A DNA stretch of 64,000 nucleotides, taken from the NCBI GenBank assembly GCA_027922465.2, contig BQMF02000297.1, positions 248,001-312,000 on the forward strand, read 5' to 3'. This document shows, in pieces, positions 10,665 to 20,950 of this stretch; position 1 is the stretch's first letter; each line of letters begins with the position of its first letter. Both the position numbers and the translations under genes were made by a program. Under the pieces are notes generated by a model. It was not told where the DNA came from. It ran no database searches and saw only the letters and a program-made list of their open reading frames with translations. This DNA comes from Turritopsis dohrnii. Its lineage: Eukaryota; Cnidaria; Hydrozoa; Anthoathecata; Oceaniidae.

Positions 10665-10780
10665 CTGCCGTGAATAAAAGTTTTGCCGTAAAAATTATGT
10701 TTTGCCGTGAGAAAAGAAAGTTTTGCCGTGGAAAAAGTATGTTTTGCCGTGAGAAAATGTTTTGCCGTGACACTTGTGGG
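10665..10780. repeat. Short tandem repeat of TTTTGCCGTGAGAAAA type
   Basis: Six irregular units contain TTGCCGT, spaced about 17-26 bp, in 'ctgccgtgaataaaag', 'ttttgccgtaaaaatt', 'ttttgccgtgagaaaa' and similar forms. The array begins immediately next to the point where micro-exon gene copy 1 stops matching copy 2. Confidence 0.6.
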
Positions 10781-10918
10781 CCACCGTAACATACGGATGT
10801 AATTAAACATCAATAAATATGAAGAAGTTATTATGTTAGTAATGTTCATACACAATTCCCAGGTTACAAATACTACATTTAAAAACAAATTGAAATGAAT
10901 TCTGATTGAAATCCTTAC

Positions 10919-12061
10919 CACTTTCACCACCAACATTAGGTGTAGAATCTGACAAAGAAAATGAAAATGTTAAACATGGAAATACATTAAGAATAAGAAT
11001 AATATGATTTACTTCTCAAATCTTTCAATGAAACAAAAATATTGCTTACTTCCAGCTATTGACGACGATGATAATGCAACTAAACGAAATGCAATAAAGT
11101 GATTGTAAAAGTTAAAACATGTGGCACTAACAATGGAACATTAATGTGTATCAGCTCTTACTATCAGCTGTTGGTAAAGCTTCATCTAAATAAAAAAAAA
11201 TTAAAAAGTGACTGTCATACAAAAATTCCATACACTTGAAAGCAACTATATAGATGGAACATAAAAACGCAATTCAAATAATAATCCTCACTCTTTTTAA
11301 GTGTCTCACTGGTATCTATATCAAATAGAGTAAAAGAAGATGTTATAATGACAGCATACAGAAATCCACAATATATCGTCGACAAATTAGTGTTCGGAAA
11401 AGAGAAGTAGTAGATTTTGACAAAAAAAATATGTAGGTAGAATGGTAAACCTGCTCAGTATAATATAAGAAATAATTTCAATTGAAATCCTTACCCTGTT
11501 TAACATTTTCTTCATTACCAATATCTAATGAAAGAAGAATGATGTTATAATGGCAGCATAAAGTGCAAATACATCATTGAAAAAGTAGTATATATAAGGA
11601 TATCATAATGGAAAAGAGACATTAATGTATATTGACGCTTACTATTAGCTGTTGAAGAAGCATCTAAATAAAAAAGTTTTAAAAGTAGGCATCATAACTT
11701 CATACACTTAAAAGAAAAAAATGAAGAAAACAAAAATTGCAAACATTGAAAACCAAAGTAGTTTCAATAAAAATCCTTACTCGTTTCTGGATTTTCTATG
11801 TCATCAGTATCTATTGAAGGAAAGGATGATGTTATAATGGTAGTATACAGAAAAGCTTAAGCATCATAAGAGTATGAGAATGAATGCTCTTTCGAAATCT
11901 TTATCTCAAACAAACAATTTTACCTCCATGTAATAATCTATCTTCCGTTTCTGAAATGAAATGAATAGGCTTCAAATAATCTATTTACTTTAATAGAAAG
12001 TTAAAAAAAAAAGTTTTACCCTGGGACAATTCCATTGGCCATGATAATTATATTTATAGCT
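10919..12061 (-). CDS. Micro-exon gene, copy 1: nine phase-1 exons of 21-42 bp, 3' end missing
   Basis: Exons on the minus strand: 12020-12061 (start ATG at 12033-12035), 11924-11950, 11781-11810, 11643-11663, 11495-11524, 11292-11315, 11162-11185, 11050-11079 and 10919-10948. Each is bordered by AG and GT, usually with a T-rich tract before AG and gtaagg/gtaagc after. From the second exon on, lengths are 27, 30, 21, 30, 24, 24, 30 and 30, all multiples of three, and every junction splits a codon after its first base. The spliced frame is open throughout. It starts MELSQETEDRLLHG and is rich in Asp, Glu, Asn, Thr and Ser, without a signal peptide or known domain. In-frame stops lie just upstream of the ATG, and an out-of-frame ATG precedes it by 10 bases. 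The last exon ends in phase 1 at a good donor, but the following exons are gone. Function unknown. Confidence 0.7.
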
Positions 12062-12302
12062 CTAAATGAAGAAAAACAAAAGTTATAATCATGGAGAGAT
12101 AATATGGAGCATGCCCTGACTTTTGGTTCATGAATTGTTCACAAAGTTTGCTTCAGGAACAATTCATGGTAACGGAGTACACAGCGAGAACGTAAGTCAA
12201 TTGGACTTGTACTCCACCTAAAAAAACAACAAAACATACAGACTGTTCATTAGGTACAAAGTTGCCAAACAACAACAATTTAAACAGTGGCCAAACCAAA
12301 TG
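12062..12302. other. 5' flank of micro-exon gene copy 1, no exon identified
   Basis: The AG at the upstream edge of the start exon has a long T-rich tract (ttttgtttttcttcattt), which implies a spliced 5' leader exon in this flank. I could not place its donor. An imperfect inverted repeat of CATGAATTGTTC type lies at 12,125-12,175. Confidence 0.4.
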
Positions 12303-12500
12303 TTTACGATACACTTATAATAAACCACAACATCAATCAGTGGCTGACGTACAGAAAAAGCCACAACAACTATCAACAGCAGCCATTCTGTAGGTATTTA
12401 AACTACACTTATATAAGCCACAACATCAAACAGTGGCTGACATACAGAAGAAGCCACACAAAAAATCAACTGTTGCCTCTACTGTAGGTATTTATGCTAT
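12303..12500. repeat. 94-bp tandem repeat, two units plus a cut third
   Basis: Units start at 12,303 and 12,397 and share 'acacttata', 'ccacaacatcaa(t/a)cagtggctgac', 'acagaa(a/g)aagccaca' and 'ctgtaggta'. A third start (tttatgctat) at 12,491 is cut by the BEL insertion. The last five bases, GCTAT, are the left target duplication. Confidence 0.7.
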
Positions 12501-12875
12501 TGTTACTGCCAAATTCAAATATGTATTCAACGCTCACAATTGAGGCTACAAAAACCAAACAAAAAGGGTACAAACGTGTATTAATAAATAAAAAAAAAAG
12601 AAAATAAATAATAACTTACTGAAATACAAATTAAATTAACCAAGGTGATGGCAGCACATAGACGCAAAATAAACCGACTTCACACTCAACAGTGTCTTTA
12701 CACTCAACAGTGTCTTATGATTAAGAGAATACAAAAAAAAGAAAACTAGCGAAATAAATAGATGTGCGAAAGGCAATTAAAACTAATAGATGTGCGCCAA
12801 GCGTAACAAAAATTAATTTACTTAAAATCTCTATAGAAAATGAACAAACGAAATAAAGTTATATATACACTAACA
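12501..12875 (-). repeat. BEL/Pao 3' LTR (375 bp)
   Basis: Nearly identical to 18,576-18,967. It carries two copies of an 18-bp ACTCAACAGTGTCTT-type repeat where the other LTR has three. Confidence 0.93.
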
Positions 12876-12986
12876 TAATGGCTCCCCATTCATGAAGAAT
12901 TCATGAATCCAATGTTCAAAGGCTCCCTTCGGCGGGAATCGACTCGTTTTCAACCAACAAAACCATTTTAGAAATTGGTCTTCGAA

Positions 12987-13301
12987 TTATTGATTTCGAA
13001 CGTCCAACATACAACGCCAACGCCAACGTCTTCTCGTGTAGATACCAGCAGGTGCAAAGTTGCCAGGTGGTGGAAGCACGACCTTACTCTTCATGGTAAG
13101 TAAGTTGATAGGAGACAAAGCTGACAAGCTGTTTGCATCGTTGATGTTTTCCACGGTTAAAGGACGAGAATTAACGATTGCTTCCGTTTCTATCATCAGG
13201 GTGTTTAACGATTCGTTATCAATGCTTTGGCCATGTGTCTTCAACAAAGATGACAAAATACTTCTAATTGAGCGAATCTGCCTCTCCCAAACGCCTCCCA
13301 T
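12987..13301 (-). pseudogene. BEL/Pao integrase, C-terminal part
   Basis: Begins just after the stop near 13,344 and stays in that frame; the intervening bases read WKWNFNPPAASHMGGVWERQ. It contains the third catalytic residue (E of GGVWERQ) and the conserved block EAIVNSRPLT. The frame goes off after YTRRRW, where family members continue for another hundred or so residues. The distance to the 3' LTR is too short for that, so the 3' coding end is deleted as well as shifted. Confidence 0.8.
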
Positions 13302-13343
13302 GTGGCTTGCTGCAGGTGGATTGAAGTTCCATTTCCAATCGGC

Positions 13344-13943
13344 TCATAGTTCGTTCAAAAAGTGGGAAATTTTTTGGTGATCGAATTCTTGAACTGCCTT
13401 ACGTAACTCTTTCTCTGCACCAACAAAATTGGTCCCATTATCTGACGTTATTGTGCGCACATTTCCTCTTCTACCAATGAAGCGCCTCAATGCTAATATA
13501 AAGGTATCGGTTTCCAAGCTTGTAGCAACCTCTATATGTACAGCTCGACTAACAAAACACGAGAAAATTGCACCATAACGCTTAAGATCTTTCCTTCCTT
13601 GACGAACAATAAACGGCCCAAAGAAATCTACGCCACAATAGCTGAAGGGCGGTGCTTCTATGAAACGTTGCTTTGGAAGGTTTCCCATTATTTGTTCTCC
13701 AACACGACCTCTTAAATAGCGGCACGTGATGCATTTGAAGATCATCCTTCTAACGTTGGAGTTGCCATTAACAATCCAGAATCCTTGTTGACGAACCTCG
13801 TTTAAGGTAGATCCTCTACCACCATGACCAACTCGTCTATGGCACCATAAAATGATTGCATCAGCCAAAGTATTATTCTTTGGAAGTAGCAAGGGATGAA
13901 TAACGCCAAATTCAAGTTCTGATTTTTTGCAATCTCCCACCAA
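13344..13943 (-). pseudogene. BEL/Pao integrase, zinc-binding and catalytic core
   Basis: Shows the HHCC finger (H-x-x-x-G-H in CHRRVGHGG, then CITC) and the first two catalytic aspartates (YCGVDFFGPF and ITSDNGTNFVG). Relative to the reverse transcriptase frame it is shifted by one base inside an A6 run (T6 at 13,924-13,929 on the plus strand). The frame ends at a TGA in HFLNEL-stop-ADWKW, in a region where homologues continue unbroken. Confidence 0.85.
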
Positions 13944-16281
13944 CGCGGATCAATCCACTTTCGTCAAGAAATGGATTCAAAGATGCAATATGACTTTTGC
14001 TCGAAACAACACCGGATGATTCAAGTGAAGAAATTTCAGCAGCAAAATTGGACTGTTGGACTGCTTTGATCAGAACTATTTCAGCAAGATGAATTATATT
14101 GATCGACAAATTGTTTTCGACAGGTATTTTGGATCTCATTCTATCAACTGCTTGCAAAACTCTTCCAATGATTCGTTTCATGCGGTTCCAACATGATACA
14201 TTTGTTGTTAACTTCAATATACTGCTTGGCTGTTGTGATAACACTGGTTTGATGATATTCACTTTCTTTAACTCTGGATCTTGATTGTTTACGTCATTTA
14301 ATGTTGGTGTGGAATTCCACGAAGATTCGGGATCTAACAAAAATTTCGGTCCATTGAACCAAAAATCAATTTTGTTACTTTCGTCAGGACTCAAACCACG
14401 TGACGCGATGTCAGCAGGATTTTCGGAAGATTTCACATAACGCCAATCTGTGATGTTCGTTTTGTTCTTTATTTGCTGGATTCTATTGGCTACATACGTT
14501 CTGAATCTTCTGCTTTCGTTTTGGAGATACGATAAAACGACTTTGCTATCTGTCCAAAAGTAGTGCTTAACATTTGGTAGCTCCATTTCTTTGGCGATTA
14601 ATGACGCCATCTTGGCTGATAGTACTGCAGCTGCAAGCTCCATACGTGGAATTGAAACGAACTTTATCGGACAGACACGTGACTTGCCAATTATCAGAAG
14701 ACATGCAATATGGTTATCGACATCTACAATACGAAGATAACTTGCTTGACCATATCCCTCCTCTGAAGCATCGGAAAAATGGTGAAAAGTATACTCAACA
14801 ATCTCGTTGAATGATTTTGGCTTGAAGCACCTTCTGATAGAGATGTTCTTTAAATTGACGATTTTTTGTTTCCATTGGCACCAGGATTCCTCGAACTCCT
14901 TTGGTAGCTTTTCGTCCCATCCGTACTTTATGCTGCATAATCGTTGAAGCAATATGCGTCCTTTGAGTATGAACGGCGATACAAAACCAAGCGGGTCATA
15001 AACGGAACTGATGGTGGAAAGGATCCCTCTTCTTGTTGATGGTTTATCCTTGAGTTCGAAGCTGAATGAAAACTCATCATTTTGCAGGTTCCACAGGACA
15101 CCAAGTGCTCTGTCTGTAGCATCTAATTTTCCATCTAACAGTGCGGCTGCTTTAACCGATTTTCCCTTGAGTTCGTCTGGAATTGATTCCATGACCTGTG
15201 GTGCGTTACTAACAAACTGCGTCAGATTGAATCCTCCTCTTTTCGACAATTCTCTAACTTGATTACAGAACTTAATTGCTATCGATGCATTGTGCTTAGC
15301 CTTCAACATGTCGTCAACGTAAAAGTCTCGCCATAGGGAACGTCGTACGTCTTCCTCAAAATCGTCATTATCTTTTGCTGTTCGCCAAAGAGCGTAGTTA
15401 GAACAACTTGCAGATGAGGTAGCTCCAAAAATATGAACTTTCATTTCAAAGTCAACTGGTGGTTTCGTCATATCTTCATCCTCCCACCACAGAAAACGAG
15501 TGAACGACGTCTGGTTTTCTGGAAGTAAGACTTGGTAAAACATTGCTTCTACGTCAGCCATGATTCCAATATCACCCATTCTAAATCTTGTCAAAACGCC
15601 AACGATTTGACTCGTAAGATCCGGTCCACTCAGCAAGTTCTTGTTCAACGAATGTCCTTCGAATTCTGCTCCACAGTCCAAAACTACTCGTATTTTATCC
15701 GGCTTACGAGGGTGATACACTCCATGGTGTGGGAGGTACCATGTACGACCAGCAGGTGGAGGTGATGTCGACTTGACTGCATATCCTTTGGCGATGAGCT
15801 TGTCCATGAATGCTTTATAATCGTTGAAGAACTTTTCCTCTCTTTGCAATTTTCGCTTGAGGTATTGGAACCGTTTTTCAGCTACAAATCGATTATTTGG
15901 CATTTTCACATCTTGCTTGAACGGCAACGGAAGTACGTAATGCCCGTTTTTCATCTTGCACTCTCGATCCATAATTTCAATAAATCGTTTTTCTTCTACT
16001 GATAACGTTGACTCATCGACTCCCATGTAGTTGCCATGGAAATCTTCAATAAAATCCCAATCGTACATTCGTCTCACCATTTCTTCGATTTCGTTCTCTT
16101 TTACTTGACTGACAACTTCAAAATGTTGTAGATTTGTACTGCTGACTGAAACTCGATTACATGTGATGCTTGTTGAACCTCTGGAAACAACGGGTCCAAC
16201 TATACACCACCAGTTCTGTACGCATAAGGACCATCTCCTTGACTTGGTATGACTTCTAACGGTTCGATAGCTTTTAGACAA
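13912..16281 (-). pseudogene. BEL/Pao reverse transcriptase and RNase H
   Basis: The 789-codon frame is the long intact middle of pol. It has reverse transcriptase motifs RVVLDCGAEF, IMADVEAMFYQV (motif A aspartate) and FYVDDML (YVDD catalytic motif), then an RNase H-like region with FSDASEEGYG, MELAAAVL and FWTDSKVVLSYL. ENPADIASRG follows, as usual in BEL. It overlaps the gag frame by 82 bases. The peptide WCIVGP just after the gag stop shows that one frame was continuous before a G was lost near 16,210. The true protein is therefore a fusion starting in gag. Confidence 0.92.
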
Positions 16282-18506
16282 TCTGCTCCAATCAACATCT
16301 CAACAGGCAAATTGTCTCGATCACCAATGTGACACATAATAGTTTTGAGATACGACCATTGCTTTAACTTTGATTTGGTAGCGACCTCGTCTGGTTCTAC
16401 CGGTAATTCGTCCTTCGTGTAGACTTTACCTAAGCTAACTTTGGATGTCGGTAAACCATTAGATGCGCTTCTTACGTTTAGCCCTGAGATAATTTTCGAA
16501 GGCATTTTCTCTGAACCATTGATAGTTTTTATCAATATTGACGTTTTTGTTCCATCAGCCCCAAGCTTTTTTACCAAGCTGTCAGCTACGAATGACGCCT
16601 GACTACAACTGTCAAGCATTGCAAGGGTTAGAACTTCCGAATCACTATGCGACACGATAACGGGTACCACGCACATACTTATCACACTTCCATACAACGG
16701 TTTCTTAGTAGCAGCAGTGACTACAGTTGAATTGGAGGTTGGAACGAATTCAGTTACATCTGGGTTCGGTTTACTTTCCTTTTGTTCGACAGCATGCCTT
16801 TTAGGTTTAAACGAAAATCCGTGTAAACAAGTCGGGTGCTTATTGTTGCAGGTAGCGCAGACCAGACGGTTTTGACAACTCCGGGCGTTATGATCTCGAG
16901 ACATGGGTTTCAAACATCCGAAACAAAGCTTCAATTTACTGATGGTTGCGCTTCGCTCTTGAACGGGCTGTGTCAGGAAGGTTGAACAATCGTTTAAGTC
17001 GTGACCTCCGTGACAGACTGGACAGGACTCTTTACGCTGACGATTACTTGTGAACATCGTTTTCATGCTGTCCCTGTTTACCCGTTTATCTGGCGGTTTA
17101 TCTCGATTGCCATTCATCTGTTTGACAGCTTCTCTGGAGTAAAGTGGGTCATTCATGAGAATAGTCTCTTCTTCCATGAAGGCTACAAATTCTTTAAGCT
17201 TAGGCTCCTTGGATTTCTTTTGACGATATTGCATCACCTGTCTGTTCCAGCGATCGACCAGTGGGGAGGGGAGTTTCGATATGAGCAAACATATAGTGTC
17301 AGGTGAATCGAGAATATTAGATTCGTCACAAACGAAAGTTTGACACTTGATAACGAAATTCAGTAATTTACGAAAACCTTTTGCATCGTTAAACTTAACT
17401 GGTGGCCAGCTACGTAATTCATTTCGGTACGTTGCTAATATCAAATGTCGGTCACCAAAACGTTTTTGAAGAATGTTTATTGCTGTGACGTAACAACATT
17501 TTGTCGGTAACTGAATGCAATGTCGAATTGCCTCCTTTGCTTCTCCACTTGTATACTTCAATAGTCGTAGAAGTCTCCCCTTTGGATCTTCGATGTTTCT
17601 TTCAACTACTTCCTTAAACGCGGATAAGAAATAATTGACCTTCAAAGGATCTCCATCAAATACTTCAATGTCGATTGCAGGAGCAGTTTGGTGTTTTACC
17701 AATTGCATCAATAGCTCGTTATTTGGCGAAACTTGATTCGTAGGAATGACGTCATCTTTATGTTGATTCGATTGGTCAACAGGTACAACAGCACTTCGTT
17801 GAAGTTCTCGTTTGGGTGCATCATGTTTGTTCGGTTGTTCAAGATAATTTCTTTCTTCGTCTTCACAGTTCTGGAGAGCGACAAGCCGAGCTTTTGTCTT
17901 TACAATATCCATTTTCTGTTGGATCATCTCAAGTCTGTGTTTTTCGTCGAGTAGGTTTGACTCCGCTTCAAGCTCTGCGAGTTTAAGGCGCTCCTCGATC
18001 ATTCTATCTTTGACTGATCCTCCAGATGATCTGGAACCTGATTTTGACGACGTTGACGAGTGGGAAGATTTTTTGGATTTAAACGATTGATCGGATTTAC
18101 GACTTTTGGTATCTTCGTTTTCTCTTAACGCTCGTAGAGTACTGACGGCCTTGTGACGTATGTGGAAAACATCTTGGTCGATTTCGTCGAAAAACTTTTC
18201 GTCGCTTTCAAGAATTTCAGGGTCGATAACTTCACGGTATCGATTGTGGTCAGACAAGAATTTTTCGTGTGCATCATTGTATCGAGCCAACGCCTCTTCG
18301 ATTCCTTTGGCACTATTCGTGGTGATCATTTGTTCCACTTCTTTGCCTCTTCGATTCAAACGATATTGGGATGTTTGACGATTTGACCCATGCAATTCAC
18401 GTTGGTAGTCAATCCATTTTTTGGTGGAATGGATAACTCGTTTTTCGTCTGGAATTTCATCTCCATTTAAAGGATTTTCATTTCCGTTGGCAATGGACAT
18501 CTCCAC
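16200..18506 (-). CDS. BEL/Pao gag-protease
   Basis: A 768-codon frame starts 69 bases inside the 5' LTR boundary. The N-terminal third is charged and predicted coiled coil (DEKHRLEMIQQKMDIVKTKA). The middle has the capsid-like block VEVFDGDPLKVNYFLSAF-type (IEVFDGDPLKVNYFLSAFKE). The C-terminal part has CX2C...H...C and CXXC clusters (CPVCHGGHDLNDC; CFGCLKP...; CATCNNKHPTC), followed by an aspartic-protease-like MLDSCSQASF and the block MLIGADCLKAIEPL. It packages RNA and processes the polyprotein. The frame ends by shift rather than by a normal stop. Confidence 0.88.
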   Translation of the reverse strand: MEMSIANGNENPLNGDEIPDEKRVIHSTKKWIDYQRELHGSNRQTSQYRLNRRGKEVEQMITTNSAKGIEEALARYNDAHEKFLSDHNRYREVIDPEILESDEKFFDEIDQDVFHIRHKAVSTLRALRENEDTKSRKSDQSFKSKKSSHSSTSSKSGSRSSGGSVKDRMIEERLKLAELEAESNLLDEKHRLEMIQQKMDIVKTKARLVALQNCEDEERNYLEQPNKHDAPKRELQRSAVVPVDQSNQHKDDVIPTNQVSPNNELLMQLVKHQTAPAIDIEVFDGDPLKVNYFLSAFKEVVERNIEDPKGRLLRLLKYTSGEAKEAIRHCIQLPTKCCYVTAINILQKRFGDRHLILATYRNELRSWPPVKFNDAKGFRKLLNFVIKCQTFVCDESNILDSPDTICLLISKLPSPLVDRWNRQVMQYRQKKSKEPKLKEFVAFMEEETILMNDPLYSREAVKQMNGNRDKPPDKRVNRDSMKTMFTSNRQRKESCPVCHGGHDLNDCSTFLTQPVQERSATISKLKLCFGCLKPMSRDHNARSCQNRLVCATCNNKHPTCLHGFSFKPKRHAVEQKESKPNPDVTEFVPTSNSTVVTAATKKPLYGSVISMCVVPVIVSHSDSEVLTLAMLDSCSQASFVADSLVKKLGADGTKTSILIKTINGSEKMPSKIISGLNVRSASNGLPTSKVSLGKVYTKDELPVEPDEVATKSKLKQWSYLKTIMCHIGDRDNLPVEMLIGADCLKAIEPLEVIPSQGDGPYAYRTGGV

Positions 18507-18575
18507 GATACGGCTAACGGATGATGGACAGAAACGAATTCCACCTTTTGACGGTTCACTTTGTATTTCACTTTA

Positions 18576-18967
18576 TGTTACTGCCAAATTCAAATATGTA
18601 TTCAACGCTCACAATTGAGGCTACAAAAACCAAACAAAAAGGGTACAAACGTGTATTAATAAATAAAAAAAAAGAAAATAAATAATAACTTACTGAAATA
18701 CAAATTAAATTAACCAAGGTGATGGCAGCACATAGACGCAAAATAAACCGACTTCACACTCAACAGTGTCTTTACACTCAACAGTGTCTTTACACTCAAC
18801 AGTGTCTTATGATTAAGAGAATACAAAAAAAAGAAAACTAGCGAAATAAATAGATGTGCGAAAGGCAATTAAAACTAATAGATGTGCGCCAAGCGTAACA
18901 AAAATTAATTAACATAAAATCTCTATAGAAAATGAACAAAGGAAATAAAGTTAGATATACACTAACA
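18576..18967 (-). repeat. BEL/Pao 5' LTR (392 bp)
   Basis: Matches 12,501-12,875 almost base for base. It has three instead of two copies of the 18-bp ACTCAACAGTGTCTT-type repeat and a one-base A-run difference. It would hold the element's promoter and polyadenylation site. Confidence 0.93.
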
Positions 18968-19011
18968 GCTATTTTGTTATATAACCGAATAGGGCACAAC
19001 AATCACAACAT

Positions 19012-20726
19012 TCACAGCAACACCTGTGGAAAGACAACATTTTGAGTATACATCTTTCCATTAATATAACCTTGCTTACCCGTACCGGCAACTTTGATTT
19101 TAACATTACCAAATGCTTTTGCCCTTGAACAGGCAACATACAACTGTCCATGGGAAAAACACGGTTTCTGCAAAAACAAACCAATTTTATCAAACGTTTG
19201 ACCTTGGCTTTTGTTAATAGTAAAAGAGTATGCCAACGGAATAGGAAGTTGTCTGCGCTTCAATACAAAAGGCATACCTGTGTCGGATGGTGACAATTGT
19301 ACTCTAGGTATAAAAATCAGCTCCCCAACTGCTGACCCATCAAAACTTCAGCCTTAATAAAGTTATGCAACAATTCTCGAACAATCAAGCGGGTGCCATT
19401 GCAGAGACCCTTCCTGATGTTCAGATTCCTCAAAAGCATAATAATAGCCCCAGCTTTAAGTTTCAAACAATGTGGAGGCATACCAGATGGTGTAATACTA
19501 ATCAGAAAATCAACAGGATAGTTTTGCCGCTCTTCTTCATCGTCACACACCACTTCATCAGCACTGTAATAGCAAACTACATCTCCAGGCAGTCTGTCCA
19601 ACACCTCATTATTAATGATCAATGATTGGTCATTTGTTGGGGTCAGAATGGCTGTGGTGGCATATTCGTGAGGCTCCAGTCCGCCGTACATAACAGATAT
19701 AATCGAAGTATCTTTAGGAACAACACAACAATCAGGAATTTCGACGGAACCTTTAGCAGGTTCGGTTTGTTTCGTTGGAAGTTCACCATTGCCAAGTTGC
19801 AACAGCCAAGTACAGAATTCTTGCTCTTCCGGTCTGGCTCTCATATTTTCAGTGAGAGAGTATTTCGCCACTGATGCCTATAACACAGAACTGGTCAAGC
19901 AAACTTCAATAACATCGGTTGGCTTTCCCTTTTTCACAACCGGCAAACACTGACGAAAATCTCCACCCCACAAAAGAACCTTGCCACCAAAAAGTGCATC
20001 ACTGCCACAAATATCCTTGAGTAATCTGTCCACAGCATGGAAAACGTGGGTAGAAACCATAGACGCTTCATCAATCAGAAACAGGTCGACACTTCGAAGG
20101 TATTCTGCATGTTTCGATGCTGGTGTTACATTACATACGCTATTTTCTAAAACAGGAACAGGCAAACGAAATAATGAATGCAATGTACAACCACCAGACA
20201 GTAAGGTGGCTGCAATACCTGTATATGCAGCAGTAGCAACTTTCCAACCTCTGGCTCTGCATGCTGCAATAACATAATTGTATGTAAAAGTCTTACCTGT
20301 GCCTGCCGGTCCATCCAAATAAAACAATGTTTCAACTTGTGCTAAACCATCACGCACATTCGAAACTGCAGACAAAATGGCGTCTGCCACAACTAACTGC
20401 TGTTCGTTAAGCAAAGGCCTTACCTGTTCAGCCCTGTCGATGTAAATATTTACATCAACTTCTTCCTGAGCAACCTGTTGAACCAATTCAGGAAGATTAA
20501 ACTGTGTTAAAGTCATTCCAAATTGTCTCAGGACATTATCAATATAACCCAAAACCCTTTGCTCAGCTTGAGCAACAGCCAATGTTCGAAGGTAGTCTTC
20601 ACACAGATTCCCCTTGAATGTATTCCACAATTTAAGAGGATTAGAGGGCTCGCAGTGAGTCATAATAGTAACAAACAGTTGTCAAAGCTGTTGGGGCATT
20701 TGAAACGTTGAAGCCTCTTCCAATGT
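19012..20726 (-). pseudogene. Helitron PIF1-type helicase, C-terminal part
   Basis: Minus-strand motifs appear in order: ASTFQMPQQL, LTHC-type (IMTHCEPSNPLKLWNTF), Walker A GPAGTGKT, Walker B LFLIDEASM, motif III LLWGGDFRQCLP, ENMR, and near the end FTINKSQGQTFDKIG and VACSRAKAFGNV. These are the superfamily 1B helicase motifs of the Helitron transposase. Lesions are TGA near 20,690 (QQL-stop-QLF), TAG near 19,872 and a one-base shift near 19,322. The C-terminus at 19,012 looks natural. The helicase unwinds DNA during rolling-circle transposition. The N-terminal portion continues beyond the Penelope insertion at 22,574. Confidence 0.9.
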
Positions 20727-20784
20727 CTTGTATCCATTATGCCATGTAAAATATGAGCTAAAAAATTTAAAACATCAACAAAGT

Positions 20785-20830
20785 TTCTTTACGAAGCTTT
20801 TCGGATTTATTCCATTATCAAGTAAGATGT
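20785..20830 (-). ncRNA. Hammerhead-like string in the Penelope 3' region
   Basis: The minus strand reads CTTGATAATGGAATAAATCC followed by GAAAAGCTTCG. A short stem (GGA...TCC) and GAAA are present, but the CUGANGA box is imperfect. It resembles the better motif at 885-925. Weak candidate. Confidence 0.2.
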
Positions 20831-20950
20831 ATAAAAACAAGTTTTCTTATTTATACTACAACGTATCTAAATTATGTATAATTACACTTAAATTGATCTT
20901 AATTACAATAAAATATATACAACAGAGAACTTAAGCCCCAAAGGGACTCA

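Larger units (their letters stand above)
12501..18967 (-). mobile_element. BEL/Pao LTR retrotransposon, full length, coding frames broken
   Basis: The element runs on the minus strand from the 5' LTR (18,576-18,967) to the 3' LTR (12,501-12,875). Both LTRs begin TG and end CA, and GCTAT flanks the element on both sides (12,496-12,500; 18,968-18,972) as a 5-bp target duplication. Internal order is gag-protease, reverse transcriptase/RNase H, integrase, which defines BEL/Pao. Two single-base frame breaks, one stop codon and a shortened C-terminus disable it. Near-identical LTRs indicate recent insertion. It sits in the 3' flank of the Helitron at 19-24 kb. Confidence 0.93.

Noticed and set aside
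10665..10780. Regular short repeats that could suggest a CRISPR-like array
   Set aside because: Units are irregular in length and the spacers are only a few AT-rich bases; the genome is clearly eukaryotic.
12020..12061. Upstream ATG (MANGIVPG) as start of the micro-exon gene
   Set aside because: It enters exon 2 in phase 2 and hits TAG after four codons. The second ATG, 10 bases later, gives phase 1 and an open frame through all exons.
16200..16281. Programmed frameshift between BEL gag and pol
   Set aside because: The residues needed for continuity are restored by a single G, no clear slippery site and stem-loop is seen, and BEL elements normally have one frame. A mutation or sequencing error is simpler.
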